DNA of 15,538 bases, taken from NCBI GenBank assembly GCA_038244535.1, contig JBBRTJ010000086.1:1-15538 (forward strand), given 5' to 3'. Source of the DNA: JBBRTJ01 sp038244535. Its GTDB lineage: Bacteria > Actinomycetota > Acidimicrobiia > Acidimicrobiales > Ilumatobacteraceae. Within the stretch, counting starts at the first letter, position 1. Each line of letters begins with the position of its first letter. The notes beneath the pieces are model-generated. The model was not told the origin of the DNA. It saw only the letters and a list, made by a program, of their open reading frames with translations, and did not search any database. Positions 5,936 through 12,889 of this stretch are shown here, one piece after another. The translations under genes and the position numbers were made by a program.

Positions 5936-8044
5936 TCAGCCGATCGCCCGGAGCCGGATCGCGAGCGCGGTGGCAGGCAACATGACCGGGAGCGGCAACC
6001 CGATGAGCGCCAGCTCGCGGCCCGATGACGCTGCGGGCGAGGCCCCCGGCTGGGTCCACGACGGAGCCAGCTTCATCGGCCCCGGAGCCGGGCGCGGCTC
6101 GACCAGCTCGACCGAGTAGTGCCGCGCCTCGTCGAGGCCGGCGATCCGGAGCGCGCCCGGTGCGGACGTGATTGACGACGCCAGCAGCGCGACCGTCACG
6201 ACCGCCTCCCCCCGATCGGAGGCGACGAACGCCATGGCCACGAGCGAGGGGTCCGGGTGCTCGAGACGAACCACGTCGCCGGCGTGCAGGACCGGGCGCA
6301 GCTCACGGTGGAGGGCAACCAGATCGGCGACCCGGGCGAGGTCGCGGTCGTCGAGCTCGAGGAGGTTCCACTCGAACCCGAAGTGGTAGGGCAGCGCCGT
6401 GATGGCCCGCAGGCCAAAGGAGAGCCGGCGCCCGCTCGTGTGGGCTGTCGGCGGGCCGACGTGGGCCCCGAGCAGCTCGGGGGGCAGCAGGTAGGTGGCG
6501 CCGCGCTGGATGCGCTGGCGCTCGATGGCGTCGTTGGAGTCCGACGTCCACACCCGCTCGGAGCGGCGAAGGATGCCGAGGTCGATGCGCCCTCCCCCGC
6601 TGGCGCAGCTCTCGACCTCGAGTGAGGGGTGGGCGCGGCGGAGCTCGTCGAGCAGCCGGTACAGAGCAACGGTCTGCGCGTGGGCACCTGTGGTGAACGG
6701 CCGGTTCATGTCCCACTTGAGGTAGGCGAGGCCCAGGTCGGTCACGAGCCGGTCGAGGTGGGCGAGCAGGTAGGCCTCGACTTCGGGCCGCGCCACGTCG
6801 AGCACGAGCTGGTGACGAGACAGCGGTTGCTGGTCACCGGGCGGGCCGAGAACCCAGTCGGGGTGGCGCCGGTAGAGGTCGCTGTCGGGGTTGACCATCT
6901 CGGGCTCGACCCACAGACCCATCTCCATGCCCAGCGCTCGGACGTGAGCAGCGAGGTCGCGCAGTCCGTCCGGGTGCTGGCCGAGGTCGACGTCCCAATC
7001 GCCGAGGCCGCTGCGGTCGTTGCGGCGGCTGCCGAACCAGCCGTCGTCGAGCACGAACCGCTCGACTCCCACGGCCGCAGCCCGGTCGGCGAGGGCCAGC
7101 AGCGTGGCGCGATCGTGGTCGAAGTAGACCGCTTCCCAGGTGTTGAGCGTGACGGGACGGGGCCGGTGGGGGTGAGCGGGCCGCGAGCGGATGAACCGGT
7201 GGAGGGCCTGGCTCGCCCCGTTCAGGCCGGCCTCTGAGGCCACCGCGACCAGCTCTGGCGCCTCGTATCGGCCGCCAGGCTCCAGCACGACCTCGCCCGG
7301 GAGCAGCAGCTCGCCCCCTTGGAGGTAGGCCCGACCGTCGGCTAGTCGTTCGGCCCGCAGGAGGTGGTTGCCGCTCCAGGCAACGTGGACACCGCGGACG
7401 TCGCCCCGGTGCTGGCCGAAGCCGGACGAACCGGCGAACAGCAGCGACGGCAGCTCGTGGCCGCTACGCCCCTGGCGGCTCTCGCGCACGAGCGGCAGCC
7501 CCGGGCGCAGCGCGGCGCGCTCCTCGTGCCACTCACGGGTCCAGCGGCCGTCAAAGGTGAGCAGCTCGTCGGCATCGGTGGGAAGCGGCAGCGTCGGCAG
7601 GAGCGCAGACAGCACCAACGGTGTCGAGCCGGTGTTGGTCAGCCCGACTCGCACGAGCAGCACTTCGCCATCGGGTCCGGCCAGCTCGACGGCACCGTCG
7701 ACGCTCAGCCCATTGGCCTCGTCGGTCGCGGTGAAGCCGAGGTGATGATCGTTGAGGTGCCATCGCCCGAGCAGGAGCGTCGGGGCCAGCGCCCCGGCCC
7801 CGACCCGGTGCCCCTCGATGCCCGGCGCGCCGAGCCATCCCGCGGCGGCAGCCGGGAGCAACGAGCAACGGGCCTCGGCATCGAGCCCGGCGTTGGGCAC
7901 GGCACCCGCGAGCAGCGCGAGCTCGTCGGCCCCGACGGGCCCGAGCGATGGCCCCCACCACGAGATCACGGGAACGCCCGCGCCGCTGAGGTCGACCACC
8001 ACCGAGGTGGTGGTTCCGCTGAGGTGGACGGCGTCGCTGGTCAC
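5936..8044 (-). CDS. GH36 alpha-galactosidase
   Basis: A 702-residue glycoside hydrolase family 36 enzyme, which removes terminal alpha-galactose from sugars such as melibiose or raffinose; length normal for the family. The N-terminal beta-sandwich includes SWWGPSLG. The TIM barrel starts near NTWEAVYFDHD (residues 301-311), then FVLDDGWFGSRRND, MGLWVEPEMVNPDSDLYR and KWDMNRP with the predicted nucleophile Asp445. SCASGGGRIDLGILRRSERVWTSDSND carries the likely acid/base Asp502. The C-terminal beta domain follows. There is no signal peptide, so it is probably cytoplasmic. GTG 8044 was chosen because it is the last plausible start before conserved sequence; the frame continues upstream to 8437 but there overlaps the acyl-CoA dehydrogenase gene. 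There is no SD or TANNNT at this start, so it may be read through from the dehydrogenase 47 bases upstream. No sugar transporter or sugar regulator is nearby. Confidence 0.92.
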   Translation of the reverse strand: MTSDAVHLSGTTTSVVVDLSGAGVPVISWWGPSLGPVGADELALLAGAVPNAGLDAEARCSLLPAAAAGWLGAPGIEGHRVGAGALAPTLLLGRWHLNDHHLGFTATDEANGLSVDGAVELAGPDGEVLLVRVGLTNTGSTPLVLSALLPTLPLPTDADELLTFDGRWTREWHEERAALRPGLPLVRESRQGRSGHELPSLLFAGSSGFGQHRGDVRGVHVAWSGNHLLRAERLADGRAYLQGGELLLPGEVVLEPGGRYEAPELVAVASEAGLNGASQALHRFIRSRPAHPHRPRPVTLNTWEAVYFDHDRATLLALADRAAAVGVERFVLDDGWFGSRRNDRSGLGDWDVDLGQHPDGLRDLAAHVRALGMEMGLWVEPEMVNPDSDLYRRHPDWVLGPPGDQQPLSRHQLVLDVARPEVEAYLLAHLDRLVTDLGLAYLKWDMNRPFTTGAHAQTVALYRLLDELRRAHPSLEVESCASGGGRIDLGILRRSERVWTSDSNDAIERQRIQRGATYLLPPELLGAHVGPPTAHTSGRRLSFGLRAITALPYHFGFEWNLLELDDRDLARVADLVALHRELRPVLHAGDVVRLEHPDPSLVAMAFVASDRGEAVVTVALLASSITSAPGALRIAGLDEARHYSVELVEPRPAPGPMKLAPSWTQPGASPAASSGRELALIGLPLPVMLPATALAIRLRAIG

Positions 8045-8091
8045 CGAACCATCGAAGCAGATCCGCCCCGCACGAGGCCGGGTGGCGGCGG

Positions 8092-9309
8092 CTACAAGGG
8101 CAGGTCGCCGGTCGCCCGCTTGGTGGTGCCATCGTCCTTGTACGCAGCGATGGTGCGCTGGGCGATGCGCATCTGGTGGATCTCGTCGGCGCCGTCGGCG
8201 AACCGGGCCCAGCGGGCCTGCTTGAGCATGTCGGCCAACGGCGTGTCGGTCGAGTACCCGAGCGCCCCGTGCACCTGAACGGCACGGTCGATGATGCGCC
8301 AGAGGCTGTTGGCCACGAAGTGCTTGGCCATGCTCACCTCGGCGATGAAGTCGAGGCCGTGCTCGATCTTGTAGGCGCCGTGCAGCACCATGAGCTTGCA
8401 CTGGTAGAGCTCCATCGCCGAGTCGGCGATCAGCCACTGGATGCCCTGCTTCTCAGCCAGGTAGCTGCCGTGGCTGTAGCGCTCGAGCGAGCGCGCCACC
8501 ATCATGTCGAGGGCGATCTCGGCCTGGCCGATCCAGCGCATGCAGTGGGCCAGGCGGGCCGGCCCCAGCCGGTACTGGCCGAGCAGGTGCCCCTGTCCCT
8601 GACCACCCAACATGTTGGCCGCCGGCACGTGCAGGTCCTCGAGGAGGATCTCGCAGTGGTTGTGGCCACCGCTCATCGTGTGCACGTCGCGCACGATGTT
8701 CCAACCCTCCGACGGCAGGTCGACGAGGAACGCCGTGTTGGCGGCCTGCGGGAGATCGGGATCATCCTCGGTGCGCGCGATGAGGATGGCGAACTGCGCC
8801 CCGCGAGCACCGCTGATGAACCACTTGTGGCCGTTGATCACCCACATGTCGCCGTCGCGATAGGCGCTGGTCTTGATCAACGTGGGGTCGCTGCCCGCCA
8901 CCTCGGGCTCGGTCATGGCGAAGCAGCTGCGGGCCGTGCCCTCGCACAGCGGCCGGAGGTACTTCTCCTTCTGCTCGTCGGTCCCCCAGTGCAGCAGCGT
9001 GTGCTGGTTGCCCTCGTCGGGGGCCTGCGCGTTGAGGATGAAGGGTCCGATGCGGGTCTTGGCGGCCTCGGCACTCACCGCCGCCATCGCCGTCGGCCCG
9101 AGACCCATCCCACCCCACTCGGGGGGCATGTGGGGCAGCCACAGCCCCCAGTCCTTGGCCTGGCCTCGAAGCTCGACGATGGCTCGGATCCAGTCCTTGC
9201 GCTCGTAGCCATCGCCCGCCGCCTCGACCGGCCGCACGACGTCGTCCATGAACGCCCGGACCTTGAAGCGGATCTCGTCCACCTCAGGTGGGAACGTGAA
9301 ATCGATCAT
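8092..9309 (-). CDS. Acyl-CoA dehydrogenase, ACAD10/11-like
   Basis: A 405-residue FAD enzyme expected to oxidise acyl-CoA to 2-enoyl-CoA, passing electrons to ETF. Landmarks are CFAMTEPEVAGSDPT, WVINGHKWFISGARGA, RLGPARLAHCMRWIGQAEIALDMM, VQVHGALGYSTDTPL and RFADGADEIHQ near residues 369-379. The last motif takes the place of IYEGTxxIQ, whose Glu is the catalytic base in medium-chain enzymes. Here the aligned residue is Asp372, as in the ACAD10/11 branch to the best of my knowledge. The start is ATG 9309 (MIDFTFPPEV), supported by TACGGT seven bases upstream; a longer frame back to 9411 overlaps menG. It is the first gene of a minus-strand run with the alpha-galactosidase. The substrate is unknown. 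Confidence 0.92.
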   Translation of the reverse strand: MIDFTFPPEVDEIRFKVRAFMDDVVRPVEAAGDGYERKDWIRAIVELRGQAKDWGLWLPHMPPEWGGMGLGPTAMAAVSAEAAKTRIGPFILNAQAPDEGNQHTLLHWGTDEQKEKYLRPLCEGTARSCFAMTEPEVAGSDPTLIKTSAYRDGDMWVINGHKWFISGARGAQFAILIARTEDDPDLPQAANTAFLVDLPSEGWNIVRDVHTMSGGHNHCEILLEDLHVPAANMLGGQGQGHLLGQYRLGPARLAHCMRWIGQAEIALDMMVARSLERYSHGSYLAEKQGIQWLIADSAMELYQCKLMVLHGAYKIEHGLDFIAEVSMAKHFVANSLWRIIDRAVQVHGALGYSTDTPLADMLKQARWARFADGADEIHQMRIAQRTIAAYKDDGTTKRATGDLPL

Positions 9310-9316
9310 GCGCGGG

Positions 9317-9322
9317 ACCGTA
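9317..9322 (-). promoter_or_regulatory. Putative -10 hexamer for the acyl-CoA dehydrogenase gene
   Basis: TACGGT on the minus strand lies seven bases before ATG 9309. It shares its TA base pairs (9321-9322) with the plus-strand TAACCT of menG, so the two divergent -10 elements overlap. Confidence 0.45.
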
Positions 9323-9326
9323 ACCT
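9321..9326 (+). promoter_or_regulatory. Putative -10 hexamer for menG
   Basis: TAACCT lies eight bases before GTG 9335. If it is used, transcription would start after the upstream ATG 9308, which favours GTG 9335 as the menG start. It overlaps the minus-strand -10 of the acyl-CoA dehydrogenase gene. Confidence 0.45.
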
Positions 9327-9334
9327 CTCTGGCC

Positions 9335-10036
9335 GTGCCGATACCTGCCGCTGACCAGCCGCTCCCCCAGGGTGACGAGAAGGTGGCGGCCGTACGGGAG
9401 ATGTTCGACACGATCGCCCCCCGCTACGACCTCGTGAACCGGATCATGACGTTCCGGCTCGATGTGCGGTGGCGGCGAATGGCCGTCGAGGCCCTCGGGC
9501 TGCCACCGCGCAGCCTTGTGCTCGACCTCGCCTCAGGCACCGGTGACCTCTGCGTCGACCTCGTGCGGGGCGGCCACCGGCCCCTCAGCGTCGACCTCAG
9601 CTTCGGCATGCTCGCCGCCGATCGCAGCGGTTCGCCCAGGGTGCAGGCCGACGTGTTGCGGCTGCCGACCCGGGACGGCTCGGCCGATGGCGCCACCTGT
9701 GGGTTCGCGCTGCGCAACCTCGTGGACCTCGGACCGTTCTTCGACGAGCTGGCTCGCGCGCTGCGCCCCGGTGGTCGCATCGCCTTGCTCGACGTCGCCA
9801 TCCCGCCGAACGCCCTCCTGCGCTTCGGGCACGGCATCTACTTCGGCAAGGTGGTGCCGATGGTGGGTGGCCTGCTGTCCAACGCCGATGCGTATCGGTA
9901 CCTCCCCAAGTCGGTGGCCTACCTGCCCGAGCCCGAGGTGATGCTGGACCGCCTGCGCTCGGCCGGGTTCGAACAGGTGAACCGCCGCCTCCTGTCCGGC
10001 GGCATCACCCAGCTCATCACCGCGACCCGGTCGTGA
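9335..10036 (+). CDS. menG: Demethylmenaquinone methyltransferase (MenG/UbiE family)
   Basis: A 233-residue SAM-dependent methyltransferase, predicted to methylate demethylmenaquinone to menaquinone, the last step of the pathway. The UbiE/MenG opening VREMFDTIAPRYDLVNRIMTF is at residues 20-40. SAM motif I (LVLDLASGTGD) is at 61-71, followed by LSVDLSFGMLAA, FALRNLVD at 124-131 (UbiE family FGxRN-like), LRPGGRIALLDVAIP, and YFGKVVPMVGGLLSNADAYRYLPKSV, which matches the family signature. The start was set at GTG 9335 from the upstream TAACCT; ATG 9308, nine codons earlier, is an alternative whose codon overlaps the divergent dehydrogenase start. menF follows after 22 bases on the same strand, which supports the menaquinone assignment over ubiquinone. 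Confidence 0.9.
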   Translation: MPIPAADQPLPQGDEKVAAVREMFDTIAPRYDLVNRIMTFRLDVRWRRMAVEALGLPPRSLVLDLASGTGDLCVDLVRGGHRPLSVDLSFGMLAADRSGSPRVQADVLRLPTRDGSADGATCGFALRNLVDLGPFFDELARALRPGGRIALLDVAIPPNALLRFGHGIYFGKVVPMVGGLLSNADAYRYLPKSVAYLPEPEVMLDRLRSAGFEQVNRRLLSGGITQLITATRS

Positions 10037-10058
10037 CCACCGCCCCGGTCGTGCTCCC

Positions 10059-11246
10059 GTGATCGCCCGGACGAGGCCGCTCGACGACGACGTCGACCTC
10101 AACGGCGTCGCCCGTGGTGACGGCATGCTGTTCGTCCGAGACGGCGTGGGCCTGGCGGCGCGGGGCGAGGTGTGTCGCGTTCCGGCCACCGCCGAAGCGG
10201 TCACCGCGTTGCTGTCCTCGATCGAACGCGACGACGAGGTCGGCCAACCGGGCTGCGGGCCGGTGGCGATCGGCGTCCTGCCGTTCCTCCCCGGCGAGCC
10301 GGCCGAGCTCGTCGTGCCCGCCGTCGTCATCGGCAAGGGTCCCGGCGGTGATCGCTGGATCACAACGATCGACGACGCCGACCCCGCCGAGGCCCTGCGC
10401 GTGCCGGCGCCGCCGACTCCGGCCGCCGGATGGTTCACCGTGCGACCCGGCGTCGCCGTGGACACCTATCTGGCTGCCGTCATCGCCGCCCGCGATGCGG
10501 TGCGGCGGGGCGAGCTGACCAAGGCCGTGATCGCTCGCGACGTCCTCATCGAGGCCGACGCAGCGATCGACGTGCACGCCGTGCTCCTGCGGCTACGGGC
10601 GTCGTTCGGCAGCAGCTACCGCTACTCGTTCGACGGCTTCGTCGGGGCGAGCCCCGAGCTGCTCGTGAGCCGCCACGGCGACATCGTGCGCTCGCATCCC
10701 CTCGCCGGCACCGCGCCCCGCTCGGGTGACCCGACCACCGATGCCCGCACCGCGGCCGCGCTCGTCGCGTCCACCAAGGACCAGATCGAGCACCGGGTCG
10801 TCATCGACGTCGTGCACGACACGTTGCTGCCCTGGTGCAGCTACCTCGACTGGGAGCCAGAGCCGTCGATCGTGACGGTGGCCAACGTGCAGCACCTCGG
10901 CACCGCCATCGAGGGCCGGCTGTCACGACCGTTGCCGAGCGTGCTCGAGCTCGCCACCGCGCTGTCGCCCACACCTGCGCTCGGAGGCCACCCCCGGGCC
11001 GAGGCCATCGAGCTCATCACCTCCGTCGAGGGCTTCGAGCGAGGCCGCTACGGCGGTGCGATCGGTTGGGTCGACGCCGACGGCAACGGCACCTGGGCTG
11101 TCGCCATCCGATGCGCCGAGATCACTGGGCCCCGGGCCCGCCTGTTCGCCGGTGGTGGGATCGTGGCCGGCAGCGAGCCCTACGCCGAGTTGGCCGAGAC
11201 GCAAGCCAAGCTGCAGGCGATGCTCAGCGCGATCGTGCGCCCCTGA
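10059..11246 (+). CDS. menF: Isochorismate synthase
   Basis: A 395-residue chorismate-using enzyme of the MenF/EntC/DhbC group, which converts chorismate to isochorismate and so commits it to menaquinone or to a siderophore. ELTKAVIARDV carries the predicted general base Lys155. FVGASPELLVSR is at 194-205 with the acid Glu200. Then come SHPLAGTAPRSGD, STKDQIEHRVVIDVV with a metal-ligand Glu, SPTPALGGHPRAEA, FERGRYGGAIGW, and FAGGGIVAGSEPYAELAETQAK. The N-terminal 120 residues are more variable, as usual. The start is GTG 10059; no Shine-Dalgarno was seen, and the 22-base gap from menG suggests an operon and translational coupling. The menG, menD and menH neighbours make menaquinone the likely pathway. 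The stop codon lies in the loop of a hairpin. Confidence 0.9.
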   Translation: MIARTRPLDDDVDLNGVARGDGMLFVRDGVGLAARGEVCRVPATAEAVTALLSSIERDDEVGQPGCGPVAIGVLPFLPGEPAELVVPAVVIGKGPGGDRWITTIDDADPAEALRVPAPPTPAAGWFTVRPGVAVDTYLAAVIAARDAVRRGELTKAVIARDVLIEADAAIDVHAVLLRLRASFGSSYRYSFDGFVGASPELLVSRHGDIVRSHPLAGTAPRSGDPTTDARTAAALVASTKDQIEHRVVIDVVHDTLLPWCSYLDWEPEPSIVTVANVQHLGTAIEGRLSRPLPSVLELATALSPTPALGGHPRAEAIELITSVEGFERGRYGGAIGWVDADGNGTWAVAIRCAEITGPRARLFAGGGIVAGSEPYAELAETQAKLQAMLSAIVRP

Positions 11247-11256
11247 ACGGGCGCAC
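11235..11256 (+). terminator. 8-bp hairpin around the menF stop codon
   Basis: GTGCGCCC-CTGAAC-GGGCGCAC is a perfect 8-bp, nearly all-GC stem with a 6-base loop; the TGA stop of menF is in the loop. There is no T-tract. It could be a factor-independent terminator of the high-GC kind, or an mRNA 3'-end stabiliser separating menG-menF from the next gene. Confidence 0.5.
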
Positions 11257-11272
11257 CGACGTCGGACGGCCG

Positions 11273-11278
11273 TAGCCT
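11273..11278 (+). promoter_or_regulatory. Putative -10 hexamer for the FrnE-like gene
   Basis: TAGCCT lies eight bases before ATG 11287, just after the menF hairpin. An 8-bp palindrome CGACGTCG (11257-11264) lies upstream, between the hairpin and the -10. No Shine-Dalgarno was seen. Confidence 0.45.
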
Positions 11279-11286
11279 CTGGCTCC

Positions 11287-11931
11287 ATGAAGGTCGAGAT
11301 CTGGTCGGACGTGATCTGCCCGTGGTGCTACATCGGCAAGCGCCGGTTCGAGGCGGCGCTGGCTCGCTTCGACCATGCCGATGAGGTCGAGATCGTCTTT
11401 CGCCCGTATCAGCTCGACCCGACGGCGTCGCCGGTCGCCACGCCCGCCCTCGACGGGTACGCCCGCAAGTTCGGTGGGCCCGAGCAGGCGATCAAGATCA
11501 CCCAGCACCTCACCGAGACGGCCGCCGCCGATGGGCTGACGCTCGACTTCGGCCGTGCGTTGCGAGCCAACACCTTCGACGCCCATCGGCTTCTGTGGCT
11601 GGCCGAGCAGGCGGGCGTGCAGGTGCCCATGAAGGAGCGCCTGCTGCAGGCCTACTTCGTCGAAGGCATCGACATCGGCAACCTCGACGAGCTGGTGCGC
11701 ATGGCGGGCGAGGTGGGCCTTGACGAGGCCGCGACCCGTGCCGCGCTGGCCGCCGGAGCGGGCGGCGATGCAGTGCGGGCCGACCTGGCCGAGGCGGCCG
11801 AGCTCGGCATCACCGCAGTGCCGACGTTCGTGTTCGAGGGCCGCTGGGCGGTTCCGGGCGCGCAAGACCCCGACACGATGCTCAGCGTGCTGAACCGCGT
11901 GCAGGAGCGTCTGGTCGAGCAACGCTCCTGA
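11287..11931 (+). CDS. FrnE-like DsbA-family thiol-disulfide oxidoreductase
   Basis: A 214-residue thioredoxin-fold protein of the FrnE/2-hydroxychromene-2-carboxylate isomerase-like DsbA family. The active site CPWC is at residues 11-14, directly after the first strand (KVEIWSDVI). A helical insertion follows (YARKFGGPEQAIKITQHLTETAAADGL) with the family's RALRANTFDAHRLLWLA. The cis-proline loop is ITAVPTFVFEGRWAVPGAQD. There is no signal peptide, so it is cytoplasmic and may act on small-molecule thiols or on oxidised proteins. The start is ATG 11287, supported by TAGCCT eight bases upstream; earlier in-frame codons lie inside menF. It ends three bases before the stop of the convergent short-chain dehydrogenase. 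A link to menaquinone chemistry is possible but not shown. Confidence 0.9.
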   Translation: MKVEIWSDVICPWCYIGKRRFEAALARFDHADEVEIVFRPYQLDPTASPVATPALDGYARKFGGPEQAIKITQHLTETAAADGLTLDFGRALRANTFDAHRLLWLAEQAGVQVPMKERLLQAYFVEGIDIGNLDELVRMAGEVGLDEAATRAALAAGAGGDAVRADLAEAAELGITAVPTFVFEGRWAVPGAQDPDTMLSVLNRVQERLVEQRS

Positions 11932-11934
11932 CCG

Positions 11935-12882
11935 TCACCAGGGGAAGGTGGCCCCGGTCAGCTCGCACGACAGGTCCCACAGGCGAGCCGCGAGCTGCTC
12001 GTCGTAGGCGCTGGCCTTGGCCCGCACCACCACGGGCTGGCCCCGCATCTCGTTGAAGCCATCAGGGCCGACGTACGTGCCACTCGGCAGCATCGGATCG
12101 AGCGCGGCGCGCAGCTGCGGCAGCGCGCCCTGGGCGGTCGGCATCATCAGCGGCTTGCCCAGCGCGAACAGCAGCGATTGGGCCCGTCCGACCAGGTCGC
12201 CGTAGCCAACGCCGAGGTGTGATTGCGAACCGCCGGGGTGCGCCGCGAGCGAGGCGACTGCCGGTGACGCGTCGTCGGCATCGGCGGACGCGGCGCGCAG
12301 GCGGCGGTCGAGCTCGAAGGCGAACAGCAGGTTGGCCAGCTTGCTCTGGAAGTAGGCCGGCCACCGCAGGTAGCGGCGGCGCTCGAAGTTGAGGTCGTCG
12401 AGGTCGATGTGGCCGGGCCGATGCCCCATGCTCGACACGGTCACGACCCGAGCGGACTCGGCTGCTTGCAGGGCGGGCAGCAGCGCTGCGGTGAGGGCAA
12501 CATGACCGAGGTGGTTCGTGCCGATCTGCAGCTCGAAGCCATCGGCCGTGCGTTGGAACGGTGTTGCCATCACCCCGGCGTTGTTGACGAGGAGGTCGAT
12601 GCGGCCGTGGCGGGCCATCACGTCGGCGGCGAAGGGCGCGATGGTGGCCAGCGATGCGAGGTCGAGGGTGCCCACCTCGGCCGATGCGTCGTGGTGGCGT
12701 CGCCGGACCTCGGCCAGCGCCGACGCGCCTTTGGCCTCGCTTCGGGCGGTCAGCACGACGTGGGCGCCGAGACCGGCGAGGGCCGCCGCGGTCTCGAGAC
12801 CGAGACCACTGGTGGCGCCGGTGACGATGGCGACCCGACCGGTCTGGTCCGCAGCATCGGTGAGCTTCCAGGTCATGGTCAT
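11935..12882 (-). CDS. Short-chain dehydrogenase/reductase (SDR)
   Basis: A 315-residue NAD(P)-dependent oxidoreductase with all classical SDR landmarks: TGATSGLG at residues 21-28, an Asp in the LDLAS segment near 74, NNAG at 100-103, the SS pair at 150-151, and YFQSK with Tyr177 and Lys181. The ARS after the second strand favours NADP. The extended C-terminus and FQSKLANLLFAFEL are typical of the retinol dehydrogenase/protochlorophyllide reductase-like group that is common in actinobacteria. The substrate is unknown. Two starts are possible, ATG 12882 and ATG 12876 (MTMTWKL); I took the first. The start is only seven bases after the menD stop, so it is probably co-transcribed and coupled with menD, although no menaquinone step needs an SDR. 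Confidence 0.88.
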   Translation of the reverse strand: MTMTWKLTDAADQTGRVAIVTGATSGLGLETAAALAGLGAHVVLTARSEAKGASALAEVRRRHHDASAEVGTLDLASLATIAPFAADVMARHGRIDLLVNNAGVMATPFQRTADGFELQIGTNHLGHVALTAALLPALQAAESARVVTVSSMGHRPGHIDLDDLNFERRRYLRWPAYFQSKLANLLFAFELDRRLRAASADADDASPAVASLAAHPGGSQSHLGVGYGDLVGRAQSLLFALGKPLMMPTAQGALPQLRAALDPMLPSGTYVGPDGFNEMRGQPVVVRAKASAYDEQLAARLWDLSCELTGATFPW

Positions 12883-12889
12883 GGTCCGA

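Noticed and set aside
8045..8437. N-terminal extension of the alpha-galactosidase to the ATG at 8437
   Set aside because: The extra 131 residues overlap the dehydrogenase gene in another frame and look like shadow sequence (poly-Arg, His, Ala). GH36 similarity begins only after GTG 8044.
9308..9310. ATG 9308 as the menG start
   Set aside because: It lies upstream of the likely -10 (9321-9326), so a transcript from that promoter would not contain it. The residues before GTG 9335 show no similarity to MenG. It is kept as an alternative.
8176..9354. Long open frame on the plus strand (392 codons) opposite the acyl-CoA dehydrogenase
   Set aside because: It is a pure antisense shadow, with repetitive Val/Leu/Arg/His composition and no motif.
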